From assembly GCA_034620365.1 (NCBI GenBank), contig JAQGEQ010000245.1:62001-126000 (forward strand): 64,000 nt of DNA, given 5' to 3'. Under the pieces are notes generated by a model, which ran no database searches, was not told where the DNA came from, and saw only the letters and a list, made by a program, of their open reading frames with translations. Below, one piece after another: positions 23,680 through 35,102 of this stretch. The stretch is from Pegea sp. RAD2-039. Its lineage: Eukaryota; Chordata; Thaliacea; Salpida; Salpidae. Both the position numbers and the translations under genes were made by a program. Position 1 is the stretch's first letter, and each line of letters starts with the position of its first letter.

Positions 23680-24656
23680 CTTCTTTCGATATTAAAAATT
23701 AAGTCTATTTTAAATTATTTCATATTAAAGATTTATTTTTATTATGTGACTTTCAATGTTTAATAGGTTCTTAAGTAATTTTTAGTTATATTTGACAAGT
23801 CGTTGATTGATGCTTATTTTTAGTAATTCTTCGATCTTGTAATTTAACTCACTAATATTTTTAAATTCTTTTTTCTTAAGTTGCAAGATAGTTTGAATGG
23901 ATTTAAAAATATAAACAGATAATTCTATAATTCAAGCATATAATTCAACATTTATTTTCTGGTGCTAATTCCTTTATTAAAATGTAATATCATTTCTTAT
24001 AAATGTTTAGTGTGTTCTAGGCTAACAAGACTTTGGTTATGCTAGCTAAGAAGACTTTCTAATAGTAAAACTAATTTAAGCTTTTAACTCACTAACTTCA
24101 TAGTAAAAAAGTATTATATCATTAGAAGCTGTTTTTTCAGGAGAAGAAATTATTTGAATGATTACCAAACTAGTAATGTCTCAATTTATGCCTTTGGTAT
24201 GCATTTGGAAAAGGTTTGCTCTTTCATAATCTGCTTTTTTTGTATTTAAATTTAGGTAGATTATTGAATAAAATCGTTCAAAAACTTTTCACAAAAACCA
24301 AACTGTAGATGGCATGCCTGAGAAAGTTGAATTTCAAAGTACAGCTTCGAAACTCTTTAAAAAGAACTCTATGGTGACACTTGTTCAAGAATTGAATAAA
24401 GTTTTTTTGATGATCAACATTTGTTAAACAAAGTTTTATTAAAAGTCATAACTATATCGAATAGTCAAATTATTGAAAATTAATTATTAATATTTTGTGG
24501 TAAAAATGTTTAAACTGAAAAGCGTTTTGTGAAAGTTGAAATGAATATCTTTCTGTCTGCTTGTAAGAACTAACATTTTGTGAAAACATTTTTTAATAAA
24601 TTTGGAATAAGATTAAAAAACTAACTGACTATAAGGTTTAAAAGAAAACCCAAATT
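23680..24656. repeat. ~980 bp direct repeat, second copy
   Basis: Second copy of 20,290-21,272. Its last ~100 bp run into the outer end of the left arm of the large inverted repeat, and the ACCCAAAT junction marks where the first copy diverges. Confidence 0.75.
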
Positions 24657-26998
24657 TTTCAAGTGAAAAGATGCGTCTTTAAATGATCTGCTGAATTTTT
24701 TTGGCTTTTTTTACCTTCATTTTTCTAATTGCAACCCAAATAAGATTTTTTAACAGTTTAATTAAATCTTTTTCTAGTTGCATAGAATATGAGTTTAAAC
24801 AACTTTCCACAGATTACTAATCTCAGTTGACAATAAAATGTTTTCCTTATTACTGTCACAATTATTATAAACATAAATTCGTCTTTTCGAAAACATTTCT
24901 TGTTTTCTTCTTAGCTTAAGTTTTTGTGATAAAATTTTAAACTTTACTTTATAAAATGTATTGATCTAAAGTATTAATATAAAAACTTGATCTACAGAAA
25001 AGGACTTTACCTAATAATAAAATTGTTTGTTTAACTAAAAGCGTTATAACATAAAATTAGAATAAAACTGTTTTAGGTTTTTGTTTTTTAGTCGAAAATT
25101 TTGACGCTAGACGTCGCTGCCGATAAATAATTTTTAAAACCTTCTATTGCTTTAGGCTATGTTTTTGCAAATTTTTTCCAACTCATTAAATTTAGTAAAT
25201 TCAGAAAGAAAGTATTACGACAAGATCTGTATAGATGACAAAATTTAAGTATAATTTTCAGTTTAGGCAACTTTCATTAAACTTGATTTTATAATGATTT
25301 AATCTAACAACGATGATTTTGATCAGAATTTATAAAGTCTTATTGTTGGTCTAAGATGGCTAGCAAAGTTAGCAATTTAATGGATAATTTTATCTAGATC
25401 TGTTAGATGAATAGTCTAGCTCAAATACGTTGAACTTACAAAACATCATTTTTTGTATTTATATAAGTTATATTCAACTTCATAAAACTAGCTTCAGATA
25501 AAAAGTACTTTAAATAGATTTAGTTTTCAAGAATTACTTGAAAAATTAAAACTAAAAAGTATTTTGCAACTACAGGTAAGATATAATCTTCTATAAGACT
25601 GATGTCAATGATTTAAATATTGTCTAACAGTTTTTAATAAATGAAACGTTTGGAAAAAAATAAAAGATAGAAAATAACTTTCCTCCTGACAAATACTAGA
25701 TCGAAATAAAATGATAAAAGAGAGAAATAATTTATCGAATTTGTCACTACTTTCTTCTGTTAGTGAACCTCCGCAGTAACATTTGTTAATTTTGAAATCG
25801 GCAATATGTCGATTAATTTTATCAAAAAATTGACATTTTGCAAATATATTATTTTCAACTCTAGTCATTAATACTAACATTTGAAGATATATAAATCAGC
25901 ACAACGTATTTAATAGATTAAATATATCATATTTTCCTGTTCTAAACGGTGGTTTCTTCTCTGAAATAAACTGAAGAGAAGAAAAACTACTTTCAAAATA
26001 AGAGAGAAACTTTAACAGATTTTTATTTTGCATTTCACTGTGTGTTGCTCGATTAGTTTCTTTCGTCTCACTTTCTCTTACTTTTTTTTAATATCATCAC
26101 TCATAGCACATCCTATATCACCGTTTTCGGCCGAGCTTTTAAAATAAAAGTTTACCATTTGTAATTTTGTAATAAATTTATTATTTCAATTAGTTGTTTT
26201 ATAAAAGTTTTGTTATTTCTAATCTTCTATAAACTTATTGTAAAAAATCAATTAATGTTTGTTTTGCATTAAATTAAAAGCTATTTTTTTAAAAACGAAT
26301 AGAAACTAAATTCAATGAGTTGTTTTTACAATACTTCACTACGTTTTGATTAAAATTATTCAGAATTGAAAAATATATTCACAGCAACTTTTGATCTTGT
26401 CCTTTGAAAATTATAATCTAACAAGTAATAACCATCCAAATGTAAAAAAAAAATATTTAAAATTTGTTGTCAAAGGAAAACATTTTCTAACAGTTCTAAG
26501 TAAACCAACCTTATAAAGGAGAATGTAATTGATAAATTTGACTTTTGTTTTGACAATTATTAGATCGAAAGAGATGATAGTAAAAGAAATATTATGAAAC
26601 ATTAGACGTATTACTTCTTCAAAACGTAGAAGATTGTGAAATAAACAATTTGTAGATATATATTGAGTAACCATCTTAAAAATTTAACTTTATTTATTTT
26701 TTTTAATGCCATTGAATAAAGTATCATTTGATTTTGTTAGTTTGTAATAATGGTTATTAGTGATAATTTTATTTGAATTATCTTATTTTCATTTGTCCAT
26801 TCTTTGTTATTTAAACTGTTTTTCTAAAAAATATTTTTCGAAACGAAAAAATAATAATTATTTAATAATGACTTCAACAAAACATGGGAACTAAGTGACG
26901 TTATAAAGCAAGAATAAAATGATGAAGAAAGTAAAGCAAAGATGTTTTAATAGTGGCAATAATGATGCTGATCACAAAAGATACCATGCAGCTAACTA
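24550..26998. repeat. Left arm (~2.45 kb) of the large central inverted repeat
   Basis: Reverse complement of 35,395-37,835. Anchors from outside in: TCTGTCTGCTTGTAAGAA, AAGTGAAAAGATGCGTC, the hairpin motif at 25,101, the TTATTGTTGGTCTAAGATGG block, the CTGACAAATACTAGATCG block near 25,686, TCACCGTTTTCGGCCGAGC, and AACATGGGAACTAAGTGACG near 26,881. Frames at 25,605-25,880 and 26,411-26,674 recur in the other arm, but most differences change amino acids, which argues against coding. Confidence 0.85.
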
Positions 26999-28474
26999 AT
27001 AGCCAATCAAGCTTTTGATTTTAAAGTTAAAATTTTTGATTAAAATGAAAAAAATATTTTTATTATTCATTGAAAATCATCTGCTATAAACGAATCAACA
27101 ATTATATTTAAATTAAAATATAATTTTAATTAGAATTGATTATCATTAACAAGAAAAACTGAAGTGAAAGGTTTTTTATATTTTATAGTAATTATTTCAA
27201 TAAAATATGAAAAAATGTTGAAATTTTTTAGGAAAAATATTATTTGAATATAAAAGTTAATCTACCTTTTTCTGTAACCATCCTATTTATCTTTTATTCA
27301 ACCTAACTTGATAGACTACAATGTTTTTTTTTTTAATTTAGGTTTAAGTAAAAATTAATTCAAGCAAAATACTGCTGTTATCAAAACTTCTTTAGAATAA
27401 TTTATAAATTTAAACCTAATTTACAGTAAGATAATCTAAGAGTAAATCGGTTTATTATATTTATACTAAACTAACGATTTTAATGAATTATTTGTTTATA
27501 CTTTAATCGAAAACTTTATTATAAAACATAAAGTAAACTAATCAGCAGTTGGAAATTAACTTCATGGAAATTACCTTTTTTGATTCCGAGTGATCTTAAT
27601 TTTAAATACAAACTTTTACTACTTTTTGTAATAAAAAATAACTTTACGCTTGTGCTCAAAGTTGATGAGTTTAGAAATAATGAATAAATTTAATTGAGAT
27701 ATGAAAAACAAAAAAAAAGAATTTATCATTGTAAAATAATATTATAAAAATCAAAAATATTTTTAAAATAATGATACTTTTCTAAATAAGTTGATCTACA
27801 AAATATTATTCCAATATAAACTTTTCAGTATCTAGTTGCAAAAATTATATTTTTTGGAGGTTTTTGATGAATTATTTAAATAATTTTTAGTTACAACTGC
27901 AAATAATATAAATATTGTCTAACACCAAGTGGTGTCATTTGTAAAGACATTTGAATTTCTTTAAATTTTCATCTTTTCTTTTAAATGTTTTTAAAGCACT
28001 TTTTTTAAAAGCCATATTTTGAAATTACTTTGTCGTACTGGTGGATAAATATTTGATGAGTTAAAAAAAGATTATTAAATTTATTTTAAAAATGTTATTA
28101 ATAAAGCTGTAGGAATTCCTATTTGTAGATATTCTACTATGCATCTAAAATATTCTAAATCACCAAACTGGAAAGTTGAAACTCATTCTAACATTTTAAC
28201 ATTTTGATTATTTTAATCAGCTAATTTTCTGCAGTTTTTATATTTTTTAATTCATAAATTTACAAATATTAATTTCTTTTTTCGATTTTTAAACTTTTTA
28301 AAAATCTTTTTTTACTAAGCTGAATCAACATTAGGTTGTTATGAATCTTTGAATATTTTCAAGTTTAAAATTGCTTTAAAAAAGTTTGATGCAGAAATTA
28401 ACTTGAAATAATTGTACCATGAAACTAATATTCTATAATATAATAAAATAATAAAATACCGAAAATCAGTTGTT
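26999..28474. other. Single-copy AT-rich stretch, nothing recognised
   Basis: Inside the inverted repeat but not itself repeated in the window. A small palindrome (ACACCAAGTGGTGT) lies near 27,922. No gene is supported; a 92-codon frame at 28,339-28,617 is antisense to or overlaps the zinc-finger gene and is a shadow. Confidence 0.4.
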
Positions 28475-28855
28475 TTATTTACAGTATGGTTTAAAAAAAT
28501 AATTTTGTTTCTGATTATTATGAGCCCTTTGATGGTACGAAAGATGTGCTTTATGACGAAATTGTTTTCCACAAGCAAGGCATTCATATGGTTTCTCGCC
28601 AGTATGAGTTCTTTCATGTTTTATAAGACTTGATTTTATAGCAAACTTTCTTTCACAAACAATGCATTCATATGGTTTCTCACCAGTATGTTTTCTTTCA
28701 TGTGTTATAAGGGTTGAACTTTGACTAAACCTTCTTCCACAAACAATACAATCAAATGGTTTCTCACCATTATGAGTTCTTTCATAATTGACAAGTTGAG
28801 ATTTGAAATTAAATTGTCCACAACAAATCAAACATTCATATTTTTTTTTTCGCAA
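28475..28855 (-). CDS. C2H2 zinc-finger protein, four-finger C-terminal part
   Basis: Four tandem C2H2 fingers of Krüppel type fill the frame, joined by NGEKP, TGEKP and TGEKP linkers, which points to DNA binding in the nucleus. Finger 1 (YECLICCGQF..) has tyrosine where the first zinc-binding histidine belongs and is probably weak. Fingers 2-4 are intact; helix residues at -1/2/3/6 are Q,S,T,T; I,S,S,K; and H,A,H,Y. The frame opens at TTG with no in-frame ATG, so the true start is upstream. An A10 run right before finger 1 separates it by one base from ATG-CTT-AAA-AAA. The polar frame at 28,900-29,115 is its likely N-terminal exon. The tail ends FFKPYCK. Confidence 0.8.
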   Translation of the reverse strand: MRKKKYECLICCGQFNFKSQLVNYERTHNGEKPFDCIVCGRRFSQSSTLITHERKHTGEKPYECIVCERKFAIKSSLIKHERTHTGEKPYECLACGKQFRHKAHLSYHQRAHNNQKQNYFFKPYCK

Positions 28856-28899
28856 TTTGAAACTTTTTTAAGCATACATTTTTTTTATTCATTTACTAC

Positions 28900-29115
28900 T
28901 TATGCTGATCGATTACTTTTGGTTGACGAATTCCTTTTCTTTGTTATATTTTCTCTTTCATTGTTACAAGTAATTTCATCAACGACAATTTCGTTCCAAC
29001 CATCCTCTGCATTAAGTAGTTTATTTGAATGTTTCTTTTTTGATGTTACATTGTCGATGTTACTTTCAGTTGATAACAACTTTCGCTTCCGATAAATTTT
29101 TTTGTTGTCCATCAA
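28900..29115 (-). CDS. Likely N-terminal exon of the zinc-finger gene, 71 aa
   Basis: The frame begins MMDNKKIYRKRKLLSTES and is polar, basic at its start, with an acidic central stretch (AEDGWNEIVVDEI) and a basic end (ITKKRNSSTKSNRS). It ends 45 bp before the zinc-finger frame on the same strand, in a different frame. A short intron could join them in phase (exon end AGGAATTC, GT next, and an AAAAAAG acceptor, about 65 nt), but both sites are weak. No conserved domain is recognised. It contains nuclear-localisation-like KRKR and KKK stretches. Confidence 0.45.
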   Translation of the reverse strand: MMDNKKIYRKRKLLSTESNIDNVTSKKKHSNKLLNAEDGWNEIVVDEITCNNERENITKKRNSSTKSNRSA

Positions 29116-31090
29116 ACTTTACAAAATACAAAATTTATGAAATAAATCAGTTCTGATACTTTATATTAATCAAAAAAAAGTTGATCATTTTATGATATGA
29201 TGGAAGTAAAAGTTTTTTTCAAAATTTAAGCAAATTGTTTTGTTGCCAAGAATATTAAAAAATATATTTGAATAACCTGGTTAAGTAAATTCAACTAACC
29301 TTATACTAGCATACGTTGAGTGTCAATGTTTCAATTTTGTAATTGTTGTTTGGTACGACATTTCTATTTTACAGTTTAATTAACAATTAATTTAGGTTTT
29401 TGTTCTGTTTTTGCTGACTAGCTCTATAATTGTTTGAAATAAACTATTTTTTAAAAGTTTAAAACTGAATTCATTTAAAACACATTTTATTAATTACAAA
29501 TGTTAAGTCAGTTTTTGCTATTACAAACAAATGAAGATTTCAAAGAGCTTAAAATAACAAAATTAAATTCTTAAATTAAAATTTGATTAGTTACAAAAAG
29601 TTTTAAGACAACTTATAGTTATTATATTTTAATTCCTGATAAAAATAAGTTTAATCGAGCAAAATCGTAATTTTTGTGGTAATTGAATAAGTTGTTAATG
29701 TCTTTATTTTTAAAATTCCAGTTGATGTTAACATGAATAATGAAAACAAAGCCTTAGTCTTCTGAGTAAAAATATTTATAAATTAAAATACCAATACTAA
29801 GTTCAACACTAAGACCTATTTTTTCAATAATGCATGTTTTCATTAATTAAGATATAATTTGTAGATACCAAATTTCTAAAACTTTATTAAAATAGTAACC
29901 AAAGATATATTCTTTTTTATAATTTAATTATTAAAAAATTTGTTATTTTTATCTGACACCAATTTACATAAATAATTCAATACTTCATTATCCTTAACAA
30001 ATACAAATCAACAAATTATTCATTGTAATTTAATCTACGAGCTCATGTGTATGAAGAAAGAACAATAAAATAAGTTTAGATTTTAACAAACAAATCCTGT
30101 TTGACACAGATTTTGTTTTTTAATAAAAAAATTTTGCTGAATTTTAGTGTTTGTTGTTATCTTATCAGCAGCTTTCTCTTATTTTGAGCTAATAGTAAAG
30201 TTTTTATTAAATAAATAAACTTTTGTATCTAAGGTGTTTATTAATTGCTCAACTGCTATAAAAATTGAAGAAGTAAGTAAAAGTTCACTACGAAAAAGCT
30301 TTAAAAGATTTACTACTTTAATGTAAATACAGAAAAATGTTATTTTAAAACCCAGTTTAGAAACAGTAAGTTTTAAAATGTATTCTTAAATTAAAAATAC
30401 ACTTTTGAGTCAACATATCATTTAGAAAAAACTGAAAAATCATTGTAGAAACCGATAACAGGGAATAATTTTAATAAATCTATCAATTTCTACAACCTAT
30501 GACATTTTTTTTTTACTGTACATGAAACTAATCAACTTTTTTATATAAAAGTACTATAAGACTTTGGAGATATTTACAAACACTTTTATGTTTGATTTTA
30601 CAGTAGGATTTTATTTTTTTCTAATTTCTATTTAGCAACTGTTTTTTCTCATATTTTGTATATTTTTTCAACAATTTGTGGTAAACTAAAAAACAATATT
30701 ATAATAAGTTTAGATATTAGTTTAAAACTAAACTTTGAAAATTGTTTAAAAGTTTTTATAAATAAATACCTTTTAGCAATAACTTAAAATTATTTTCAAG
30801 TGTTTGTAGTAGTTTTAATGTTTTATTTACTATTATTTATTTACATATCCACAACGTTGTTGTCCTTTATGTTGTTATTGTTAATTTTAAGTCTATGAAG
30901 TAATAAAAGAGAAGTGCATAGATGTATTTTGAAAAGTTCTCCCATTATCTATTATTTAAGATTTAACTAATTTGAATTATTCATGCTTTGGGTAAAGCTA
31001 AACAAATCAGTATAAGATACTGATTTTTATATTTTCCTTATAGTTTCTTTATATACTTCTGCATATGTTAAAGATGTACAAATCATTTTT
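29116..31090. other. Single-copy AT-rich intergenic region, candidate 5' region of the 776-aa gene
   Basis: No gene is seen. TTTTTACAG at 31,086-31,094, right before the 776-codon frame, looks like a 3' splice site, so an untranslated first exon could lie in this stretch. I cannot place its promoter or donor. Confidence 0.35.
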
Positions 31091-31111
31091 ACAGACTGAT
31101 AATCCATAAAA

Positions 31112-33442
31112 ATGTCTAGTTTAAAAGCTGATAAGTTTTTCGAGTTTGTAAAACAGTACAAGATAAAAGAAAACAAGTTCTACATTTTGCAAGGTAGAAT
31201 GTTTCAATTTATTTTTACAAATGAAGTTTTCAAAAATAATTTAGAACTTCAACATAAATACAATCGTGATAATTTTGATACCGATAAACTTGATTGCATG
31301 TCTCATCTTTTTCTGAGAAACAAAATTGCTTTACCTGGATGCGTTTATTGGATATCTCAAGATGATAATTTTGTTAGGGTATTTAAGCTAAAAGATTTCA
31401 ATGTTAGTAACTTTTCATATGAAATGGTTTTAGTAAAACTATTTTTTCACTTTGGAGTGGCATATTCCTTAAATAAAGATAAATCAGTGAAAGAACATTT
31501 TGTTTGTTTGGAACGTTTGAAACATTGTTTGATAATTGCTGAAGGTTTGGATTCATCTAAAACTTTGCTTAACTTTAAGACAATTGCTTTTTCATGTTTC
31601 TTGTCGCAAATTCTAAACGTGTTTATAACAACTTCAAAAACAAACTTTAAACAAACTAATAAGAGATTTGTTGAGTTGATAAAATACTTTTCTTTCTCTT
31701 CATCCCCGACAAATACGTCACATACTCAATCTGGGTTAAATGAATTGCAAACATATCTGTCATTTTTAGATGGGTATGCTCACAAAACTATCTGTTTTCA
31801 TCAGTGCCAAATTTGTTACTCTTCAGCTTATGAGAAAGCAGTAATATTTATTAGAGAACTTGTAATGTATTGTGACTTGCTTTTATTTGTCCAATTATCA
31901 AAAGCAAATCAAATATATGTTCTTAGACAAACTTTTTGCTCAAAAGAGATTCACAAATTATGTAAAACTGAGTTTATCAAGCATGTAATTGAGACTGAGA
32001 AATCATTGATTACTACGCTTTCGTCAGCTTTAGTTTGTTTTGATTGGTTAATACAGTTGGTTTTTGCTTACAAATTAATTCCAGGCTTTAAATCTAATGA
32101 ATTGAAGAAGATTGCAAGCGGTTTATATGTAAACAAAACTATCTATAAGAGCTTACACTTCAGTCATTATGAGTTCAAACTGGGAGAAAGTCTTGAAGAA
32201 AAAGAAAAACAAGTTTATCTTAGCAATGAATTTATAATTTCTCTTACCAGTGATTTTTTTTTGTTTTCAGTATTAAACTCAACGATTTTAAAATGCTTTA
32301 GAGATCAAAACACATACCGGTCTATTTCTAAAAGTCTGAGGATTATATTGTTGTTAGTTACTCTAGCTTTTGCTCTAAAGAAACAACTGAATATTTATTT
32401 AGTAAAATTGCTGAATAATAATGCTAGCAACAAGTGGCAAGATTGCTTTTTAAATAGAAAACATACAAAGGAGTACTCAAGTGGTGAAAAATGTCAACTT
32501 TTAGATAAAATGTTTTATACAATTATTAATAAAACAAAGAAATATGACAACTTGTTTGTAAAAGACGTGATGCTTAAAACGTTTTTTGATTGTTTATTGC
32601 ATCAATTGCTTTTATCACCATCTAAAATTACACTAGAGTTATTTGCTTTTGCAGAATTTCCGTTTGAATACACAAATTTCCAAATTGAAAAACCAGAATC
32701 ATCACAAAACTATTTAGACTTTTTTTTATACTTTGATAAAGAAAAACATCGTGTAATTGGTCTTCTAAGTTCTATCTTAAAGAATGGTTTCTTAAGATTG
32801 CCTGTAGATTTTATTACTACAGAATCAAAAAAAATAGATGATTTGAAAAAGGATATAATCCTGAAATTTCACCAGCATTCACGAATTCAGAAGGAAGAAG
32901 TTGAGCCAATTTTTAAATCAATATTTTTACTAAAACGAAAAGTTTGGTTGTTTACTTTGCTAGCTCCTAAGTTTATCGATTATACAAAAGAACATAAGAG
33001 AGCTGTAATACAAAGGTTAAAATTTTTTCTTACCGGAACGTGTTTCCATTGTTGTATTGGATGGAATAATTTAAGTATGATAAATTTTGAAGGATGGCTG
33101 ATAATGATAAGAAGTTTGATGATAAATAATTCAAATTCTGCTAAATTAATAGTAGAAATATTACAAAACTTCTTCATTTTTTTGAAGAGTTTGCCTAGCT
33201 TGTTGGATGATAGAATTACTCCATCTAATGAAAAATGTTTTTTTAAACTAATTACCTGCATTCAAGTAACTGTTGCAAAAGTATGCAGAAATTTTAATCA
33301 AAGCTATGCTCTCAATTTACAAACCAATTTGTTGAATGAATACTTACTAATCTTAGAAAATATCTCTAAAATAAATAGAAAAAAAATTACCTTTAAAAAA
33401 ATTTTAAGTAAACTTAACGATCTACCTACAACGCCATTTTGA
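31112..33442 (+). CDS. Unrecognised 776-aa protein, single-exon reading frame
   Basis: This is by far the longest frame in the window, and at this composition it cannot be chance. An in-frame TAA at 31,100 precedes the first ATG (context ATAAAATGT), and the splice-acceptor-like TTTTTACAG sits 17 bp before it. The protein looks mostly helical and hydrophobic, without a signal peptide or clear membrane-spanning set. Visible features are LPGCVYW at 74-80, a cysteine/histidine cluster CFHQCQIC at 228-235, a leucine-rich stretch at 409-432, and GTCFHCCIGWNN at 642-653. I see no DDE/DDD catalytic pattern, helicase, kinase or polymerase motif, and no repeats. It could be a helical scaffold protein or cargo of the surrounding element. 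AATAAA signals at 33,644 and 33,666 suit its 3' end. Confidence 0.9.
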   Translation: MSSLKADKFFEFVKQYKIKENKFYILQGRMFQFIFTNEVFKNNLELQHKYNRDNFDTDKLDCMSHLFLRNKIALPGCVYWISQDDNFVRVFKLKDFNVSNFSYEMVLVKLFFHFGVAYSLNKDKSVKEHFVCLERLKHCLIIAEGLDSSKTLLNFKTIAFSCFLSQILNVFITTSKTNFKQTNKRFVELIKYFSFSSSPTNTSHTQSGLNELQTYLSFLDGYAHKTICFHQCQICYSSAYEKAVIFIRELVMYCDLLLFVQLSKANQIYVLRQTFCSKEIHKLCKTEFIKHVIETEKSLITTLSSALVCFDWLIQLVFAYKLIPGFKSNELKKIASGLYVNKTIYKSLHFSHYEFKLGESLEEKEKQVYLSNEFIISLTSDFFLFSVLNSTILKCFRDQNTYRSISKSLRIILLLVTLAFALKKQLNIYLVKLLNNNASNKWQDCFLNRKHTKEYSSGEKCQLLDKMFYTIINKTKKYDNLFVKDVMLKTFFDCLLHQLLLSPSKITLELFAFAEFPFEYTNFQIEKPESSQNYLDFFLYFDKEKHRVIGLLSSILKNGFLRLPVDFITTESKKIDDLKKDIILKFHQHSRIQKEEVEPIFKSIFLLKRKVWLFTLLAPKFIDYTKEHKRAVIQRLKFFLTGTCFHCCIGWNNLSMINFEGWLIMIRSLMINNSNSAKLIVEILQNFFIFLKSLPSLLDDRITPSNEKCFFKLITCIQVTVAKVCRNFNQSYALNLQTNLLNEYLLILENISKINRKKITFKKILSKLNDLPTTPF

Positions 33443-33643
33443 TTTTTCTAAAATTTACTTGTGTCTCTTTTAATGTTTATCAATATAAAACTGTGTTATC
33501 TAATTTTTGTAAAGTGTTTTAGTAGTATGTGCTTACAGCGTAACATAAATATAACATTTATGAATGTAATATTTCTTTTCCAACGTTTAATTGTTTTGTG
33601 TTTCAGTTTTAATTATCTGTAAGTGACCTGCCATTTGCCACAT

Positions 33644-33671
33644 AATAAAACAAAATGTACTGAAAAATAAA
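33644..33671 (+). terminator. Polyadenylation signals of the 776-aa gene
   Basis: Two AATAAA hexamers (33,644-33,649 and 33,666-33,671) lie about 200 bp after the stop codon. AATAAA is common in such AT-rich DNA, so the call rests mainly on position. Confidence 0.4.
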
Positions 33672-33739
33672 ACAAAATAATATTGCTAACTTTAAGTAGT
33701 TATATATATTTGTTGAAATGATCAAGTAAAAGGTTTAAC

Positions 33740-33865
33740 TTATTTTGTAATGAAGATCAAAAAGATAATAGAAACGATGACAGACACAATGACAGCAGTT
33801 AGTTTGGATTTTAGATCATTTCGTAGCTGATTGCGTATTGAGGAACCAATTAAGAGTTTATCAAT
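33740..33865 (-). CDS. Membrane-anchor exon, 41 aa, tail-anchored type
   Basis: On the minus strand, AAAATTAG (possible 3' splice site) is followed by 41 codons to TAA. They encode IDKLLIGSSIRNQLRNDLKS, an amphipathic segment, then a hydrophobic helix AVIVSVIVSIIFLIFI and a final lysine. This layout is seen at the end of tail-anchored proteins such as SNAREs, but no family match can be claimed. G+C is clearly higher than in the flanks. Upstream exons would lie above 33,866 and were not found. The gene would converge on the 776-aa gene. The plus strand also has a 26-codon ATG frame here, less convincing. Confidence 0.35.
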   Translation of the reverse strand: MDKLLIGSSIRNQLRNDLKSKLTAVIVSVIVSIIFLIFITK

Positions 33866-34515
33866 CTAATTTTAAATATATCTTATAATATCTAATAAAT
33901 CTAATTGTATTTTTTCCTAAAAATTTGATTTTAAATTTTCAACTCTTTTGAATAAGTATAAAATAAATCAACTAGTAGCTGGTGTGCTTGTACAAATAGT
34001 TGTTTATTGGTTGACAATTTCTAAGAAAAATTCGTTAAGATGTATAAGAAGTATTTTGGTTGATGTAAATTATGTAAATACTGATTGTTGTGTTAAGCTC
34101 TCTGGTTGCTGTTGACTATCATTTATAAAAAAAGAGGTTAAAAAACTTACATACAATTAATTTTCAAATACGTTACAATTCTTTTACGTATCATAAAAGC
34201 AATACTATCTATTAATATGCCCTTATAATTTTTTATCGTTTCATAACTTTTTAATAAGCTGTAAATTTTAAAGTTTTTTTTCAAGTTTAACTTTTTTTGT
34301 ACCTTTAGTTTTAAACTGTTTACTTCATTCTAAATATGTAACGTTGTTGTCTAACTTGATACAGTGATCATTGATAAAATAACTTAGAAACAAGAACTAA
34401 AATAACATTTAATAGTTTTTATTAATGTTTTTCTTGAATATAACTTTCAACTACGACAAGAGATTGTTCAAATGTTTTGAACTTTGAATTTTTTCAGTGT
34501 CAGTTTGAATTATGA

Positions 34516-35102
34516 TGATGACGTAGACTAATTCGAGTAGTTTTCAAGGTAAACTCATACACTTATGACTAGTTATTAATGACGTCATCGTTGCTATCAT
34601 CACTTTAAATGTTATATGAAGATATACTGATGACGTCATTATTATTATCATAATGTCGTAATCAATTTTATCATCACATCGATGATGATGACGTCACTCA
34701 ATCCTACCCGTTTATCAATGTATCAGTTGTTTGTTCAAAATTTAATTTTACTTCTTTTCTATCAAAGCTGATGACGTCAAATTTGTCCACAGCATAATTT
34801 TACGTTCTATTTAATTCTTTCGCCTTCTGTAGCTTGTCTAAACTTCTTACTAATGACGTCACTACACTCAACCATACCACAATATAAAAGGACTTCATCA
34901 CCGTATATGACTTACTCAGAAAACAACATTTATGTGACATCATACTAAAAACTAAATTTAGTGACGTCATCAACTCTTGAACTGTCTACATCATCATTAC
35001 TTTCAGACTTGTTGGAGTGAATGATACTGTTGACGTCATGATCAATTTACGAGTTTGACGTTGAATATTGATGATGACGTCACCAGTGGATTTGTGACGT
35101 CA
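34516..35102. promoter_or_regulatory. Cluster of nine perfect TGACGTCA (CRE) octamers
   Basis: TGACGTCA, the palindromic cAMP-response element bound by CREB/ATF bZIP factors, occurs at 34,580, 34,631, 34,689, 34,772, 34,854, 34,962, 35,031, 35,075 and 35,095. Near-matches lie at 34,517 (TGACGTAG), 34,936 (TGACATCA), 35,055 (TGACGTTG), 35,153 (TGAAGTCA) and 35,284 (TGATGTCA). Spacing is irregular and the DNA between sites is not repeated, so this is not a simple tandem array. Many sites are extended by GATGA or CATCA. It lies between the membrane-anchor exon and the right arm of the inverted repeat; the gene it controls is unknown. Confidence 0.6.

Noticed and set aside
28721..29095. 124-codon plus-strand ORF
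   Set aside because: Antisense shadow of the zinc-finger frames; serine/phenylalanine-rich, typical of reversed lysine/glutamate codons.
32980..33261. 93-codon minus-strand ORF
   Set aside because: Antisense shadow of the 776-aa gene.
33935..34117. ~69-codon stop-to-stop plus-strand frame with a CC-rich end (NTDCCVKLSGCC)
   Set aside because: No ATG, no splice acceptor; the length is within what chance gives at this A+T content.
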